From positions 1 through 5,720 of the forward strand of contig CAIKBP010000002.1 of the NCBI GenBank assembly GCA_903825695.1: DNA of 5,720 nt, in the 5' to 3' direction. This document shows, piece after piece, positions 5,693-5,720 of this stretch (position 1 is the stretch's first letter; every line of letters starts with the position of its first letter). The notes beneath the pieces are model-generated. The model worked only from the letters and a program-made list of their open reading frames with translations. It did no database searches and was not told where the DNA came from. Source of the stretch: an uncultured Verrucomicrobiota bacterium. GTDB taxonomy: Bacteria > Verrucomicrobiota > Verrucomicrobiia > Palsa-1439. The position numbers were made by a program, and so were the translations under genes.

Positions 5693-5720
5693 AGCTGTGC
5701 CATGATAGGAGCGATGGAAA

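Overview
The window carries seven recognisable genes for amino-acid and cofactor biosynthesis, packed tightly on a moderately GC-rich bacterial chromosome. It holds no phage, insertion sequence, CRISPR or RNA gene that I can see. The lysine genes point to the LL-diaminopimelate aminotransferase (DapL) route. Together with the style of the DapA and DapL N-termini (MFTGAYTASVTPF; MTESYIQQLFADRIGGKGYGKS), this suggests Verrucomicrobiota, perhaps the Pedosphaera/Limisphaera group. That placement is inferred from remembered family features, not from a search.

Layout by coordinate: 1-294 (minus) is the N-terminal third or less of L-aspartate oxidase, nadB, cut by the window edge. 295-433 is intergenic and contains a possible + strand relic of an MDR/zinc dehydrogenase C-terminus. 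434-1309 (minus) is panC. 1310-1409 is a divergent promoter region. 1410-2657 (plus) is dapL. 2685-3500 (minus) is panB, convergent with dapL. 3529-4041 (minus) is folK, 4125-4808 (minus) dapB and 4805-5692 (minus) dapA. dapA and dapB overlap by an ATGA, and dapA-dapB-folK-panB reads as one minus-strand transcription unit. No stretch longer than 300 bases lacks a gene.

How the genes fit together: DapA, DapB and DapL supply three steps of the short diaminopimelate/lysine pathway. PanB and PanC make pantothenate, the precursor of coenzyme A. FolK makes a folate precursor, and PanB uses the one-carbon folate cofactor. NadB starts NAD synthesis. Most of these draw on aspartate: directly (NadB), through aspartate semialdehyde (DapA), or through beta-alanine (PanC).

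The most unusual signal is a family of short GC-rich palindromes with GCCCCG...CGGGGC arms. Two lie inside panC (977-998 and 1236-1257) and one lies between dapB and folK (4085-4104). The latter two agree at 18 of 20 positions. The 977-998 copy coincides with roughly 9-11 extra residues in PanC compared with other PanC proteins. This looks like a small mobile palindromic element able to sit in frame within an essential-type gene, similar in concept to Rickettsia palindromic elements. A second point of interest is a TTGACA promoter so close to the dapL ATG that the message may be leaderless.
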